In this document: positions 1-11,070 of the stretch, one piece after another
Layout: every line of letters starts with the position of its first letter
How positions within the stretch are numbered: the first letter of the stretch is position 1
Assembly (NCBI GenBank): GCA_963556695.1
Contig: CAUWAG010000012.1
Coordinates: 620,001-684,000, forward strand
DNA length: 64,000 nt
Direction: 5' to 3'
From: Anthostomella pinea
Taxonomy: Eukaryota > Ascomycota > Sordariomycetes > Xylariales > Xylariaceae
Made by a program: the position numbers and the translations under genes
The notes under the pieces: model-generated
What the model was told of the DNA's origin: nothing
Databases searched by the model: none
The model's input: only the letters and a program-made list of their open reading frames with translations

Positions 1-246
1 ATTGTGAACAAGATGGCCAAGTAAGGATGCGATAATGTTTAAGAGTTTAAAGCAAAAGGATACGGCTCCATGATTAAACTTCAATCATAAGAACGTGATA
101 AGCTGGAATCATAGCAAAATATATATCATAGACCTCTTGTTTGTTAAGGTTAGAGCCTGTCACAGCAAATTAGATTTGCAGAGTTCACACGGGAACAGCT
201 GAGAAAGTCCACTAAGTAGGTCTAAACTTAGAACCGTACAAACGCT
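1..246. other. left edge, no gene recognised
   Basis: I see no motif, repeat partner or convincing reading frame in this stretch. It leads directly into the dispersed repeat that starts at 247. Confidence 0.4.
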
Positions 247-437
247 CCTCCTCTGGATCTGACATTTTCTTTTAATAGTTTCTGTGGTGTACCTCCAGAA
301 AGAATCCTCCGCAGAAAACGCCAGACCTAGAAACCTGCCCCTGGGCAGGAGTAGTAGGGTACACCTAGTAATAAGATCCAGCAATGGCTCAACTTTTGAC
401 GTGCTGGACCGGCGGCAAGCTTGTCAATGACAAACAT
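247..437 (+). repeat. 191-bp dispersed repeat R191, copy 1
   Basis: This stretch matches 41469-41659 in inverted orientation over almost exactly the same length. Both copies end in the same sequence near a HindIII-like AAGCTT, and both are flanked by unrelated DNA. I could not assign a function. The copy at 41 kb sits between a copia gag fragment and a kinase fragment, so it may be a small non-autonomous element or a piece of a larger retrotransposon. No target duplication was found. Confidence 0.6.
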
Positions 438-655
438 CATCTGGAGATGTGTCTATTTATGGACAATAATGGTGATATAAGGGCAGATATTGGCTTCTTG
501 ACTCGCTCTGGTTTAGAACAGAGCAAATCGCAGCTGGTTCAAAGCTTGGCCTCACGCATAGGCACGTATCTCTATTTATTGGTTGTAGACGCTGAGACAT
601 ACCAGAGTCGATGCGTTATCTGCCCCAACATCATCGAATCTAGCTCGCTCACGCC

Positions 656-1656
656 ATGGCTAAGCGGCGAAACACACACAACAAGAAGCAGAAAGACAAG
701 GTCCGGAAACGAGGCACGTCTTTGCAGAAAAAGACGGTGGAATTGGGCGAAACAGCAAACGTTCTCACAGCCCTCATCTACTGGAACCCGACCCACAACC
801 ACTTCGAAAAGGCGGTGCACGTTCCCGAAGGGCAGTCATTGCCGGACGCTACTGAGGTAGGCCTGGGCTCGCGGTCTTGCCACAGCGCGAACCACGTGGC
901 TACTGATCAAGGTAGCTTACTATGGAGTAGCTTTACAGGCATCTTGCATTAGCATGGACCAATCCGATCTCTCCAGGTCGACATGCCCGCATGAAACGTC
1001 CGAGACTAGCCCGGAAGTGCAAGAACACTCGTGAGGGAAGCGAGACTGAGAGCATTACAAGCTTGGAAAATCCCAGCCTACCTGCCGAGGAGGACCTGTT
1101 CGTCGACCACCAGCAGTCTGATGGTTGTAATGACCCGGAATGTTGCAATTCTCACGACTCAATCCACTACGACCCGGCTTTGAATACTACATGTGCCGCC
1201 GTAACAGACCCTATGCAGGGCCACGAAGACCCAATGCACACACTCGCTCGGGTCTCTCTACCAGGTAGGTGAAACAACAGTCTTGGCGGGTTGGAGAACT
1301 GCTCACCATTGGTAGTCGGCGCTGGGATGGAGATAGGGCATGATTCGCAGCCGGCACAGCCATTCGAATCGAGCAACGCGATGGGGGATGCCGGGTCATG
1401 GCACTGGGATCCCTCTTTGATGGACGCTCCAGGGGAAGAGATTGAAGCTAGCGTCGCAGGGAACTATATTTATGAAGCCGAAACTCCTGTGCTAGCCACG
1501 AACGTTGGCGAAATACATAATTTTACACAGGATTCCTTGATCCGCCGAGCAGGCGAGGGCAGGCCAGGGACGGGATTTTCTCGGCGACAGGTTCCTTCAG
1601 ATGTGATGGCACGGCAAATACTGGATTTGTTCCGACCTCAAGGCAGGAAGAGGTAA
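656..1656 (+). CDS. MADS-box-like (SRF-type) nuclear protein, three exons
   Basis: Proposed exons are 656-856, 931-1264 and 1316-1656, which join in frame to 291 aa. Residues about 8-45 resemble the MADS/SRF DNA-binding core: a basic run (KKQKDKVRKRG), KK and EL positions, and ALIYWNP like the ALIIF strand of MADS proteins. The rest is acidic to neutral and not recognised. Intron 1 (74 nt) has a GTAGGC donor and joins at phase 0. Intron 2 (51 nt) has a GTAGGT donor and a CTCAC branch-like site. The start at 656 fits the family because nothing conserved precedes the basic run. No stop interrupts any exon. The role, transcriptional regulation, is inferred from the domain alone; fungal mini-MADS proteins of this type are poorly studied. 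The acceptor of intron 1 is the least certain junction. Confidence 0.7.
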
Positions 1657-2269
1657 TCGGTCGGTGGGAATTCCGAGAGTTTTCGGCTCGTTAGCCTATC
1701 GACAATATCCAACACATATAAGCACTGACTCTATGTAAGATAGGACAAAGGGTTCGCGGTATCTGCTTGATGCGATACAATATGGCTGCATTAGACTACC
1801 AGAAATTATCCTTGACCCTGTAAATTAATACCAGCCAAGGTTAGCCCGAGACTGTCTTTACCGTTGATGCGAAAGTAAGCTGCTGCATCGACACCAGAAC
1901 TGTCCTGCTACGACAGGTCCTACTCTTGCGACTTGCAAGCAGCAATCATATCCCCGTCAGACTAACTGCGGTCAGACCATATTCGGCTTATGCATGGGGC
2001 AACCGTTGGACCAACGTCTGGGCAAGTCCTGACCCGATAGAGCGGAACGGTCTGAGATTCATCTCACACCTGCTATTTCAGGTTAAAGGATTACATTAGA
2101 AGAGTCATGGAATTTGGTCCATCCCAATTCCGGTTCAAGTCACATGCTTGGCGTCACCGAACCCCCGGCTGCTCTCTATCCCTACAAGGATTGCATTCCT
2201 TGCACCCTTGCATGCGTGAATGTCATGTCCCGTGACAACAGGTCTGTAATGGCCTGCTCACCCATCAAC
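1657..2269. other. intergenic, nothing recognised
   Basis: No open frame with a recognisable domain and no repeat partner inside the window, apart from a short stretch near 2035 that resembles one near 2880 (see the tandem duplication entry). Confidence 0.4.
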
Positions 2270-3720
2270 AGAGGCGAACCAGACTGACCAGCCACGGCGA
2301 TTGTGTTATAGTCAACTTCTGGTTGCGCTACGAGATGAACAGCTTGCTTGTGATATAAATCCCGTATATAGTATGCTTTCCCCGGACATAAAAATGTCAT
2401 GGCTAGAAAATAGACTCTAGGCTCACTGGTAGCTAACCTTGAATCTACATCAGAGCCTTCCCATTCCCATTGGCAGTCTCTTGAATTCTATCATGCCGCC
2501 AGTAAGACGCAGCCCATGCGGCCTGAAAGATCTGCATGCGATCCATCAAAGGCGAGTTCAAGGAGGCCCGTACAATCGATCAACGGGTACATCTCGGCTT
2601 GCCAACCAAAGACAATGAAAGTCCGGACCCGACTATACGGAACGCCCGACACTAGTGGTCCTGCTCTCCACATCGGTCGGCCTTTATACCACATTCGGTC
2701 ACGGCAGGGGAATGCCTTCGACGTTGGCTCGGTCACGCCACGCCTCCGCATACAGTCGGGCCAATATCACCTCCCTTGCGGAGAATCGGGGACTAAATGG
2801 TCATGATCGACACTGGCTATGGCGCGGCAAACACCAGACTTATTCCGGCCTTGAATCTATAGCTGTGACATGACCATTCCACCCGACAGAGCGAAACGGT
2901 CTGACGCTAGAATCATTTAGCTCACACCAGGTGTGCTAGGCTCCTTGACTGGCATGGGGGCATCTGATTTGCAATTGTTCAAGAGCCCCGAAAACAACAT
3001 GGTAGGAGGGTAGAATGCTCTGTCACCAGATGCAGTATTCATGCGTGCAAGGATGGCTGCAAGGATGGCTGCAAGGAACGCAATTCCGCCAAGCAGGTGA
3101 TGCAGGCTGGGATCCGGCGGTTTGACAAACAGTGTAACTTTGCATGCCTTTAGACGCCGCATACGCGACCATCCTTGGATCCCACGTTCAACGTCACAAT
3201 CAATTTTGTGACTGTTCCTTGGTACAATGACATTCTTCTGCAGGCCGACTGGGATGGAATGCAAACGTCGTGACTCTCTGACCTGATATGGCCGGTGTGA
3301 CCACGCTATGTATCTATACTAAGGACATTGCCAAGCTAGACGCAATGGATATGATCTGTGAAAGTTAAGAATTTAGTCCCGTCTTCTTGGCATAGGGCAG
3401 GAAGGATTACCTTTACCTAAAGGAAACCAGCCGGTCTGACCTACCACGGCGCTTTATGTTCCGTTAAATTCTTGCTACGCCATGCGACAACCACTTTACT
3501 CATACTCTAAGCCTCGTATTCTTATTTGCAGTCTCTTAGACTGTATCCTGCCCATTATAAGCCTCGGCCCATATGGCCTGAAGGATCTACATGGGATCAG
3601 TCACACGTAGCAAGGCGAGTGAAACGGTGCTCATATAACCAATCAGTGGATGCCGACCAAAGATATTGGAAGCCCTGGCCCGACCTTATGGAACGGCCCG
3701 ATATTAGTCTCTAACCGCCC
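2270..3720. repeat. diverged tandem duplication, unrecognised
   Basis: Sequence at about 2270-2740 reappears in diverged form at about 3410-3720, a period near 1.05 kb. The clearest anchors are a GGCAGTCTCTTGA-like stretch near 2473 and GCAGTCTCTTAGA near 3528, followed by similar runs for more than 200 bases. On the minus strand both copies read similar short peptides, so a decayed coding unit is possible. Between them, minus-strand 3264-2917 is open for 115 codons with an AAILAAILA repeat caused by a 13-bp tandem repeat at about 3050-3075. I recognise no domain. Confidence 0.45.
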
Positions 3721-3959
3721 CCATGTTTGTCGGCTTTGAGGGTAAATTCGGCATACGATAGGTGCATGTATCGTCTCCCATAATGGCTTTCGTGGCCTCT
3801 GTGCCGCTTGCGACTTGTTTGATTATCGGTAACTCGCGTCCTGCTGTTAGGAGTAGTGGTAGTGGTGCTATGGCGGTTGCAGTAGGAACGATGCTTGCTT
3901 CGTGATACCGCGCCGCCCCTCCCGAGTATGAAAATACGGGCTTTCACTCTTCCCATTGT

Positions 3960-4092
3960 GAATCCGTTCTGCTCCAAGGTGTATGCAATGGAGATAAGGG
4001 CTATGATATGATTGCAGATGATGATGCATAGTTGATGCGCGGCTGATGTGTGGGTGATGCAGCATTCCTGACTAGCGTTGGTGAGGCTTTTA
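3960..4092 (-). mobile_element. copia-type LTR fragment (Copia-3 family)
   Basis: Read on the minus strand, this stretch aligns with about 46540-46700, which lies upstream of a copia gag start. Both contain tandem CATCAGCC-type motifs and a shared TATTGCATAC-like segment. No gag or pol follows here, so it is a solo or truncated LTR. The flanks 3721-3959 and 4093-4279 hold nothing else that I recognise. Confidence 0.5.
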
Positions 4093-4279
4093 GGCTTTTA
4101 ATCACGGATGTAAGGATAGCCGTACGACTACCTACCCCCATTGAAAGCTAAGTATCATTACAGAAGAATGACGCCCTCGCTGCGGTGCACCGAGTCTGCA
4201 AGGTCGCCACCAGCAGAAGCAGAGGTAACAGAGGAGAACGACTTGTCGATTGGCATTTCGTGGAATGCGCGACGCCTGA

Positions 4280-4663
4280 GACCTGTCGCTGGACAAGGCG
4301 TCAAATCCCACCATGACGAGAACCATGGCTGTTCTCACCAAGCCTGATCTGGCAATCGAGCGGAACACCCAACAGATCGCAATCGATCATGTCATGGGCA
4401 AGAGAAGCGAGCTCACCCTGGGCTACTACATCGTCAAGAACCGAGGTCCGGATGATGCGAACAAAAGCCTTGAGCAGGGGCAGACGGACGAGCGAAGTTT
4501 CTTTGCCAAGGCCCCTTGGTTGGTCTTGAACTCGACCGGAAAGGCCGGCATGGACGCCCTGAAGCTGCGTGTCCGCGATCGCTTCCCGCAACGTATGCAA
4601 AGGTCGAGCTCTCGTTCGGACTGGTTTGAAATGATAATAGCTTCATGGGCAATCAACGCGTGA
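4280..4663 (+). pseudogene. dynamin-like GTPase fragment
   Basis: The open frame reads MAVLTKPDLA with the G4 motif TKPD of dynamin-family GTPases, followed by a GK...LGYYIVKNRG segment and an FF...W segment that sit at matching places in fungal dynamin-related proteins. Everything upstream (G1-G3 motifs) is missing and an in-frame TGA stands at 4277. After about residue 95 the expected FPxVR-type continuation is lost. It is a decayed fragment, not a working GTPase. Confidence 0.6.
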
Positions 4664-4971
4664 GACCCGAAGTGTACCGAGCACCGTCATGGGCCTGGAC
4701 ATCGGTCGATGCTCACATTGTGGGTCTTGAAGATCTGCTTGAAGAAGGCTGGCACCCTCTAGTTGAGATCCTCGACGTTCATACCGAACTACTGGTTAAT
4801 GACGATCCCTTTGGCCAAGTCACATCTGGCCACCTACGCGTTTGAGGCATGCTGATTGATATCGTGGTACACCCGGAACCCGCGAAACATGCCATCGATG
4901 CCATCACAGTAGGCGGCGAGCCCACGACCCATAAATAAACCATAATATACGATGATGAGCCCAGGCGCCCT

Positions 4972-5292
4972 GTGACACCTGTCACACTTCAGTATTTACC
5001 TATCAACTTTCATCTCACTCGAGGGTTCCGGTGTGAGGTTGCCGGCATATTGCTGGAAGCTGTTGAGGCGACGAACACGTACCGGCGTATGGGTTACATG
5101 GGTGCGAGTTCTCAACTTTACTTGAGGCGCCCGCTTACTAGAACATCCCCTAAACAGGTGGACCTTCAAAGCGCACACGAGTTCGAATGCGATACCATAA
5201 TTCGTCGTGTCGGATCTTTTGCCTGGGAGGCTGATGTAGCCGACATTTTCACCCCGAACCTATTAAAGCACGTGGAGATCACGATTGTATAG
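4972..5292 (+). pseudogene. possible carboxyl end of a HET-type protein
   Basis: The frame contains GILLEAVEATNTYRRMGYM, which resembles the conserved carboxyl segment (TYRRxG) of many fungal HET (heterokaryon incompatibility) domain proteins, and ends in EITIV. No HET core motifs are present upstream, so at best this is a terminal fragment. The assignment rests on one short motif. The flanks 4664-4971 and 5293-5411 hold nothing I recognise. Confidence 0.35.
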
Positions 5293-5411
5293 ATGAGACA
5301 TAAAGAAACCCGAATTCTAAGACTGTTCCAGGCGGAAAAAGACTGCTGAAAGTTAGTATCACGATGAGAAGACTCCAAAAATCTGCAGCACCCTGCTGGT
5401 GACACAAGTTA

Positions 5412-5838
5412 AATAATCAAGAAACATCGTATCGTCTGGGACTGTATACCGGTGCAGTTGATAAGTTCGTTAGGTTTGGCTAGACACCAGTCAAGGCAGA
5501 CAGAAGGTGTGCATTTGCGACCGAAAGGGGCTCCAATAGGCTCTCCCTTCTGGTTCGGGTACTCCGTTGTGTCCGCGGTTCCTTCGTGGCCACCCAGACC
5601 GTTTCGCGAGGGCTTTGTTGCAGAAGGCAAAGTGGGCTCGCGTTTTGATTATCCCGCAAGAGCAGTTGTAGTGTTCTTCGTGCTTGAACCTCCTATGGTA
5701 CCAGGTAAAGTCTCCGTGGCTAGTTCTCGATGCGATAAACACATGGACACGCAGATTTCTCGAGATGGGTTTGCCGAGATGCGAATGAACTATCTTGCCT
5801 TCACAACCGACAATGTCGCGGAATATGCTACAGGCCAA
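5412..5838 (-). mobile_element. LINE-B: carboxyl end of a Tad-like ORF2
   Basis: Minus-strand residues read SHGDFTWYHRRF, then CSC, a spacer, H and C, the same CxCx(10)Hx(4)C zinc-binding end that LINE-A carries at about 56.5 kb (GHGDFARYHERF...CSCGEKK...HIFFC). It differs at many residues, so it belongs to another non-LTR family. Reverse transcriptase and RNase H parts are missing. A 338-codon plus-strand frame covering this segment and the next SINE is an antisense artefact. Confidence 0.65.
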
Positions 5839-5981
5839 TCAAGGCACCTCCTCGAGAACGAGGACCAGGCCTTTCAATGGCGCAAGAGTATCAAAGCCCT
5901 TGCTGAATGGACCTTGATAGGAAGACACTTCAGTTGGGTAATTCCTTTCGTGCTGAGGATCCCGTTGTTTCCACTGAACGG

Positions 5982-6444
5982 TGTCAGTCTAGATACATTC
6001 AGATCCGCGCACGAGCCCATCCTCGCTGTAGCGGTACCAACCTGGAGTGTCCAGATGGTTTTAGTCAATACCCAAGCACGATTCCGTCAGAAAAACCTCC
6101 TGTCCAGTGACAAAGCGGCCCAGTGGACCTCAGTCCTCTGGTGTACATATCGTTCCAGTAGCCGTTCAATATATGTCGCATTGGTGGATGAAGCAGGTGT
6201 TTGTTATCTGCTGGCGAGGGAAACCACAAGGGGCGAAAACCTCGCAGGAGTGGGTGTGATGGAGACAAGCCTTTGGCTATCGGGCTCTGCGATAAGAAGC
6301 CCTCTCCACTGTCGTGTGCTAGTTGTCGACTCGCACAAGCCGGGTCAGAAGGGGGCCGTAGCAGGATTCGAACCCACTTGTTCTCGTCGCCCACCGCACA
6401 AACGAGAACACAACCAAGCGCATTTGACCATTGCGCCATACGGC
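5982..6444 (-). mobile_element. SINE copy A (tRNA-headed, 3' truncated)
   Basis: Inverted copy of the 550-bp SINE seen complete at 33998 and 48670. The tRNA-like head is at the right end, with an intact B box (GGTTCGAATCC on the minus strand, near 6367) and an A box (TGGCGCAATGG, near 6430). The copy stops at 5982, before the 3' hairpin and tail, so it lacks the end expected to be recognised by the LINE reverse transcriptase. Confidence 0.8.
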
Positions 6445-6455
6445 CAGGAAAGGTG

Positions 6456-7004
6456 TAAATGTCGATAGATGTCGCCTGTAAATAGATAAATCGGGCTCCT
6501 AGTCATTATTTATAGGAGAAGGTGTGCGGGGACTTTTTCGAGGCGTTGGGTAAATTTCAAAGGCGATATTTAGCGTTTTAAACCCCTGATGCAAGGGATG
6601 AGAGGGTGACTTGTAGGAAGGCTAAGACAGGTTATCTTGCCCGGGGGGTGGTGAGATGGGCAACATTGCTGATATACATACAGCCACAGTCCGGTCGTTT
6701 TCAGGGAGGCCTAGATACGGTGAAGCGACTGTTTCGTTGCCTTTAATAGTCACTTCGTTCTCGAAGTTCGATGTCTCGGTGTCGTTTTGTGCCAAAGCCT
6801 TTGTGCATTTTGCTATAGAAATCTACCTTCATTTCGTACATGATTTGCCATCTTGTCTACTAGGCTTCTTCCGTTGTAAACATATGTTTCCGCTGCTTCA
6901 CTTCGTTTCAAATTCCCCTGCAATCCATGATCACTTTACTGCTGTTCCTTTACCTAGACACCGCCTACTTAGCACTGAGCCAGTCACCGCTTGATACGTG
7001 CGGC
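6456..7004. repeat. 550-bp unclassified repeat R550, copy 1
   Basis: Co-linear with 58722-59261 over its whole length, with scattered substitutions and a few small indels. Neither end shows inverted repeats or a poly-A/simple tail, and the frames are not conserved between copies (a 112-codon frame here is broken in the other copy). It is therefore a non-coding dispersed repeat of unknown type. Here it abuts SINE copy A on the left and a copia LTR piece on the right. Confidence 0.6.
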
Positions 7005-7112
7005 TGTGAGATTTCAAAGTGTTCTATTCAAGGAGAGGAATTCCAGCTACTCTAGGACGGCCAAAATGGCCCTATATATCTAAGATATAGAAGAAATGGA
7101 TACGTGGCCATA
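7005..7112 (-). mobile_element. Copia-1 LTR fragment, inverted
   Basis: Starts with TGTGAGATTTCAAAGTG, the reverse complement of the 3' end of the Copia-1 LTR at 19005-19200, and stays alignable for about 105 bases with many transitions. The remainder of the LTR is missing. Confidence 0.65.
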
Positions 7113-7163
7113 TGTTGGCTACGTAAATGGTTACGTATACAACGAAGTTATAAATAAAGTGTA

Positions 7164-7736
7164 GTAGTAGTAGTAGTAGTAGCATTTAACGCCAGGGGGC
7201 CTGCCGCAAAGCGGCGGACCTGGGCCTCCAAAAGGGCGCGCAGGCGTGCTAGGCTAGGTCTCATACTATATGATATACAGCTGCCCAGCTAGCAGATCTC
7301 GTCCGCAGACAGCCACTGCATCTAAGCAGCGGTTCTCATCGTGTCCCCCCTCCTCCGGGTGAGGGTTGGTATCGACATCTATCCCGATCTGTGATATCCT
7401 TGATTCCGGGGCTCCGTAGAGCTGACACGAAGCTTCCAACCTCCCATCCGCCAATAGGTCACCGTCTAGCCGACCGTATCACGAGCTCCTCCCACCGTAG
7501 CGTTTCACCGGCAATTTGAACAGTCGCGTTCGTCAGCCCCTTCTATCGACGTATGTTCGGCATCGGGGCTCTCTCGTATCGTGGTTCGGGGCCGTCGACG
7601 TCGGGTCGTCGCTAAAGAGCGACGCGCGTCGTGATCCTCGTCGTCAGGTCCTGCGGCGACGAGCGGCACGTCTCCTTTCCCTAAGGTCTGGAACCGTCAC
7701 GACGGCGACGACGACTTCGAGGTCGCCGTCGCCGTC
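7164..7736 (-). mobile_element. non-LTR retroelement with (CTA)n tail and 15-bp target duplication
   Basis: A GC-rich 573-bp block is bordered by perfect direct repeats TATAAATAAAGTGTA at 7149-7163 and 7737-7751. On the minus strand it ends in a (CTA)n simple repeat directly before the left duplication, the pattern left by target-primed reverse transcription. A short minus-strand frame (7454-7266) is open, but I recognise no domain. It may be a 5'-truncated LINE or a SINE. No second copy is in the window. Confidence 0.7.
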
Positions 7737-7751
7737 TATAAATAAAGTGTA

Positions 7752-7969
7752 ACGAGCCGTTTAACTTATAAGGCTAAAAGGTTTAATAGGGTTTATGTTT
7801 TAAGGTAAGTTAATATAAAAGACGATAAAGGCTTTTATTAATTAGAAGACACTTAGATGCTAAGGCTTAGTTTAAACTAGGTTTATTAAATAGTTAAGTC
7901 GTTACGAAATTTCTCCCACCTTAGTGTTAGCTAAGATGCTTAGATTAATCACCAAGGTAAAAACTATCT
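7752..7969 (+). repeat. 220-bp repeat R220, RIP-mutated copy
   Basis: Aligns end to end with 23322-23540. Most differences are C-to-T or G-to-A in this copy, so it is strongly AT-enriched while the other copy keeps normal composition. This is the expected mark of RIP. The identity of the repeat is unknown; it could be an LTR piece. Confidence 0.7.
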
Positions 7970-8480
7970 ACATAGTCTTAACTAAAACAACTATTTTTCT
8001 TAGCGCCCTGCTATTAAGGCGCAACCTTTATATCTATACTAAAGCAAGCACCTGTCTTAATAACTAACTATCTCTGCTAAGGCGGAATAAAAATTTTCTT
8101 ACAAGTCGGATAGCACCCTTTTACAACAGGCCCCCAAACATGCCCGTAGCCGTCCCGAAGACGACCACTGGCAGCGTGCTCAAATCCCCGGCCCCTAAAA
8201 AGACATACGGCCCGGCAACTCCGAGCAGGCTCTGCCAGGCGCTGCTCGATGACATTAGCAGTAGCCCGTCATAGGTCTCCGAGGCTGACTTCACCATCGT
8301 TTCCCCTTTGAAAGGAAAATCTCGAAATGTTAATAACGGCAGCACTACTAATATAAAACGACCTCGATTAAACGAAATCTTTATAAACTAAGCTATTAAA
8401 CGCAATGTAAGAAGTAAAGCCTTTTCTTTAAAATGTTAAAACAAAGTTATTAAGATATTAGCTAAAGATAAGCACCTTGC
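7970..8480 (+). mobile_element. LINE-A 5' end, RIP-mutated copy
   Basis: Matches the first 510 bases or so of LINE-A (51330 onward), including the TTCTTGGCGCC-like block near 7995 and the ORF1 start region near 8125. Nearly all substitutions are C-to-T or G-to-A, and they introduce multiple stops in ORF1. The element is cut off at about 8480. The 5' boundary at 7970 agrees with that of the full-length copy. Confidence 0.75.
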
Positions 8481-9851
8481 AAAGGGCGGCCCGGCAGCGG
8501 GTGGTAGGCACATTATTGCTGCAGAATGGAGTACCTAGACCCTGGGGGTGGTGGGTAAGGCCGGGTCGGGTTCAGGCTTGAAACTCTTTGCTTATATACT
8601 CTGGGGTGACCCTCGTCTTTGAATACTTACTATACCGAGACCGCAAGGCCACTGTTTCAAACAGGCTTAGGATTTATGAAGATGGGACTGCTTACAAGGT
8701 TGGGAGTGTTTCCATTTTTTACCCGGAGTGCTACCTCGATGCGTCTTCGCCTGTCTGCCTTACCTCTCTGCCTTGCCCTATCTGCCTTGCCCTTACCCCT
8801 CACCGATCTCACAGCAACATACTCTGTCTTGATCGATCGATACCAAGCTTCTGCAGATTGAACAACTCTTCGCCGCGACCCTCTCGGTCTCTGAAGGGTC
8901 CAGATCTCATTAGTCCCGAGATGACATGACTGGGCCAGACTTGTACTGTTCTCGATATGCGCCTAGAAGGGGAAGACTCAGGGTGCTCAAGGTTGTGGCT
9001 CCTCAACCCATTTTCCAGCCACAATCACGGATGGGCTAAGGCCCGTGGTACAAGGTACCTTGGAGCCTGACTGGTACCCGTTTGTACCAGGTTTGTACCC
9101 AACTGGAATGATAGCTACTTCTGGGATGGGGACACCACCCATCCTTTCTTTCAGGCAAGCAACTTCCAGAATACAGACCAATAGCCACCTATCGTGACCC
9201 TGGTCCTTATTCTGGATACCGCTACCACAAGGCACAAGGTAACCCGGTGAAAGCGATTAGGGGTACCTGCGCCGAACATACCTTGGCGCTGTCCTCTGCT
9301 TACGCGTCCTCGTTGTATTTCGGTCTTTCTTGCGCAACGACAGCATGTACCACTGAACCGTGATATCTGCGATCTCACACTAGTTGAAACAGGTGCACAT
9401 GTATAATGCATAGCCGGTTCTAGGATCTGCCTCTCGAGTTGATAAACGGCTTGGCTTACCTCGTACTGATACTCTAATAGTTGCCATCCGATAACTATGC
9501 AGGCCCATGCTAGACAAGAGCCCTAGTGCACCGGCCGGTGCGAAAGGCGAGAAAGCCTCGGGGGCTATGCTGGAATAGTAGGTCACATATTGGCCCTGCT
9601 CAGCCGCTTATATAGACGTATTAAGACGCAGCCCCCAAGGCTGAGCGCGCATATACTTACCTATGCTTGCCTATGCTTGCCTACCTACCCCTTACCCCTC
9701 CTGGCTTTCCCGTCTAGCCTTTCTGTCTTTAGCATCGGCAAATCTCTCTCTCTCCACTATCGCTTATTGCGTTTTCATACCATCGAACCTACCGACCGAG
9801 GCAGCTTCGGTCACCGCCCGCCCTACACGTTATTCTGCACAAATTGCCATC
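8481..9851. other. intergenic, no gene recognised
   Basis: No domain is recognisable on either strand. Pyrimidine-rich tracts (CTTACC and CCTTGCC repeats near 8755-8810 and 9655-9740) occur; the second lies just upstream of the esterase-like gene and could be part of its promoter or leader. Confidence 0.4.
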
Positions 9852-11070
9852 ATGGTTGGCGTCCTTGACCGACTAGATGTTCTGGCTGGGCGCGCCTGGC
9901 CGCTCGCAGTGGCTGCTATCGCCATCCTCTTAACTTCGGCCTTTTATCGCTACACGTTGTCTTTTAAGGAGATGCCGCGTACAGAAAGACCTCTCCAATA
10001 TCTGACCCTGCGCATCGACAAAATCCCGATCGACACATCTGATGCAGCCCTAGACAGCGAACTGAGGGCGATAATTACACAAGGCCCAGGCTTGCGGGAC
10101 ACCGTTCGCAGCGTCAGCCGTATCACTCTAGCCCCTAGGGATAGCCGCTGGGCCTGCGCTACTGCCACTTTCTACACATCAATCCCAGTAATCGAGTTAG
10201 TGCGCCGCTTACAAGAGGCCAGCGGAGAGCGGAAGTACAAGTACGACTCCGACTTCCACGATATCACACCGCTTTACACGGGCGTAACCCGAGTCAATGT
10301 CGAGTGAGACTACCTACAATCATCACTTGACTGCCGTTTCAATTGCTGACTTGTCGTGTCTCACCACCAGTATCGTTGCAGTGCCCGGCCTTGCAAGCCA
10401 CGCGTTCGGGTCGTGGAAGTCTCCTAGCAGCGACGACATCTGGCTGCGAGATTACCTGCCCGCGGATATACCCAATGCGCGAGTACTTATCTATGGCTAT
10501 GACACGAAGCTGTTAAAGAGCGATTCCAGGAAGTCGATCGAGAACATGGGGTCATCTTTTCTCGAGGACCTTGTGGCATTCCGAACCAGTACCGAGGTAT
10601 GTGCGTCCGAGCCTAGATCTACGGTACAGTGCTCATCTTAAGGTAGAGTACCCGTCGTCCCATAATCTTCATCGGACATAGCCTGGGCGGGCTCCTTGTC
10701 AAAGAAGTAAGACGATCGTTACGGGACGCCCTATCGCCCGGCTAATTGCGACTAGGCACTACTATACGCCCAGAAGAAATCGTTCATAGAAGCCAATCTC
10801 GAACTGACCCGCGCATACTGTGGATTACTCTTTTTTGGTGTTCTAAATCTCGGGCTCCGAAATGAGCAGCTACAGAGTCTTGTTTATGGCCAACCTAACG
10901 AGAAGCTTATTCACGCACTGATCGTTGATCGCGACTCCGAGCCCTCCGATTATCTGACGAGAATTTCTAGTGATTTTTCCAACCAATGCAAAGGAAAGTA
11001 CCGAGTCATCTCCTTTTTCGAGACATCCTGGAACACACGGTTTCAGGTCAGGAAACCTAAGATTTCCTAG
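9852..11070 (+). CDS. membrane-anchored serine-esterase-like protein (NLR amino-terminal type)
   Basis: Proposed exons are 9852-10303, 10371-10596, 10647-10706 and 10756-11070, giving 350 aa in frame with introns of 67, 50 and 49 nt. Residues 20-40 form one hydrophobic segment after a short amino terminus. DIVAVPGLASHAFGSW and IIFIGHSLGGLLVKEAL are the oxyanion and nucleophile (GHSLGG) regions of the alpha/beta-hydrolase domain that heads many fungal NACHT or ankyrin proteins; LLFFGVLNLGLRNEQL follows as in that family. The protein ends soon after a VISFFET segment, where NLR members would continue into a nucleotide-binding domain, so this is a short form or a truncation. All junctions keep frame and two introns have clear branch sites (GCTGAC, GCTAAT). 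Lipase or esterase activity is inferred, not shown. Confidence 0.7.

Noticed and set aside
5452..6468. 338-codon plus-strand frame
   Set aside because: It is antisense to the LINE-B carboxyl end and then crosses a SINE; it has no domain of its own.
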